From: JAABRU01 sp964505535
GTDB lineage: Bacteria > Desulfobacterota > Desulfobacteria > Desulfobacterales > Desulfococcaceae
Direction of reading: 5' to 3'
Length of the DNA: 5,546 nucleotides
Assembly (NCBI GenBank): GCA_964505535.1
Contig: CAZDIU010000332.1
Span: 1-5,546, forward strand
Shown: in pieces, positions 4,874 to 5,546 of the stretch
Layout of the letters: each line of letters starts with the position of its first letter
Position numbering within the stretch: the stretch's first letter is position 1
Made by a program: the position numbers and the translations under genes
The notes under the pieces: generated by a model
Database searches by the model: none
What the model saw: the letters and a program-made list of their open reading frames with translations, nothing else
What the model was told of the DNA's origin: nothing

Positions 4874-4902
4874 CAACAACATAAAACGCAAAAGGAAAGA
4901 TT

Positions 4903-5546
4903 ATGAAACCGGTGGAAATTGCCAAAGGTGTGTATGACGTGGGCGCGATTGACTGGAATATCAGAGATTTTCACGGATATTCCACCCATATGGGAACCAG
5001 TTACAACGCATTTCTGATTGTGGATGAAAAGGTTGCCCTCATTGACACGGTCAAAAAGGGATTTGAGGATCAGTTGATGCGCAACATTGCCAAAATCATT
5101 GATCCCGCAAAAATTGACTTCGTCATCAGCAACCATACGGAAATGGATCACAGCGGTTCCCTTCCCTTTGTCATGAACAAAATTGGCATCGGCAAACCGC
5201 TGTACTGCTCCAGGCTGGGGCAGAAAAACCTTTCCCGCCATTTTGCGGAAAAACTCAATTATCAGGTGGTGAACGAGGGAGATGAAATTTCTCTGGGCAG
5301 ACGCACCCTGACCTTTGTGGAAACCCGTATGCTGCACTGGCCCGACAGCATGTTCACCTATCTGAAGGAAGACAGAATTCTTTTCTCCAGTGACGCGTTC
5401 GGCCAGCATTACGCGGGACATGAGGAATTTGATGATGAAGCGGGCGAGGGCATCATGGTTCACGCGAAGAAATATTTCGCCAACATTCTGCTGCTGTATG
5501 CTCCTCTGATTCTCAAGCTGGTGGAAAAAGTCACCTCGCTGGGCCT
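4903..5546 (+). CDS. fprA: FprA-family flavodiiron protein, N-terminal part (3' truncated by the window)
   Basis: Flavodiiron proteins (FprA, rubredoxin:oxygen oxidoreductase) are cytoplasmic enzymes of anaerobes that reduce O2 to water or NO to N2O at a di-iron centre, using electrons passed through FMN from rubredoxin or another donor. About 214 residues are visible, with no stop before the window ends; the family is about 400 residues, so the missing half should hold the flavodoxin-like FMN domain. The metallo-beta-lactamase-type domain shows the iron ligands H78, E80, D82 and H83 in NHTEMDHSG, H145 in MLHWPDSM (143-150), and D164 in FSSDAFGQHY (161-170); a last histidine near 226 is expected beyond the edge. 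HWPDSM and the preserved E ligand distinguish it from true lactamases and glyoxalases. AAAGGAAA just upstream supports the ATG at 4903. Whether O2 or NO is the main substrate cannot be told from this part. No rubredoxin gene is in view. Confidence 0.96.
   Translation, partial: MKPVEIAKGVYDVGAIDWNIRDFHGYSTHMGTSYNAFLIVDEKVALIDTVKKGFEDQLMRNIAKIIDPAKIDFVISNHTEMDHSGSLPFVMNKIGIGKPLYCSRLGQKNLSRHFAEKLNYQVVNEGDEISLGRRTLTFVETRMLHWPDSMFTYLKEDRILFSSDAFGQHYAGHEEFDDEAGEGIMVHAKKYFANILLLYAPLILKLVEKVTSLG

Noticed and set aside
4676..4906. 76-codon plus-strand frame between the solute-binding and flavodiiron genes
   Set aside because: It runs through the nested hairpin, the terminator-like T-tract and the ribosome site of the next gene, lacks its own ribosome site, and its product looks random.
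4873..5463. Long open frame (196 codons) on the minus strand
   Set aside because: It lies opposite the flavodiiron protein gene, whose iron-ligand motifs are unmistakable; the minus-strand product has no recognisable family and is explained as a mirror frame.

Overview
The window looks like ordinary chromosomal DNA from a free-living anaerobic or oxygen-sensitive bacterium. The best guess is a member of the Desulfobacterota (deltaproteobacterial sulfate-reducer type). That guess rests on a flavodiiron protein of the FprA / rubredoxin:oxygen oxidoreductase kind, moderate GC, roomy intergenic regions, and many small dispersed inverted repeats (C-run/G-run hairpins, GTTCAG-type repeats, ATTCCGGC-GAAA-GCCGGAAT hairpins) of a style common in large genomes of that group. 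It is inference; no rRNA or other phylogenetic marker is present.

Left part (1-504): the end of an unrecognised, AT-rich plus-strand gene (1-312), then a large inverted repeat of C-runs and G-runs. Middle-left (505-2319): a minus-strand biotin module with birA (biotin protein ligase/repressor, GTG start) first and bioY (biotin uptake S component) second. A pair of inverted hairpin repeats separates the two genes. A perfect 11-bp inverted repeat lies upstream of birA, resembles a BirA operator and overlaps a possible promoter, which suggests that BirA controls its own gene and possibly bioY.

Middle-right (2510-3585), plus strand: a YfcE-type metallophosphoesterase and a small membrane-anchored protein with an NTF2-like look. 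Right (3882-5546), plus strand: a secreted family-3 solute-binding protein without transporter partners in view, a nested hairpin/terminator region, then the N-terminal metallo-beta-lactamase-like di-iron domain of a flavodiiron protein that runs off the window.

Only birA and bioY have a clear functional link: biotin sensing and attachment paired with biotin uptake. The other genes look independent. I see no CRISPR array, tRNA, rRNA, transposase, phage gene or defence system, and no convincing undescribed multi-gene system. The most interesting content is in the non-coding DNA: the putative BirA operator, the covarying paired hairpins between birA and bioY, and terminator-like structures around the solute-binding protein and flavodiiron genes.
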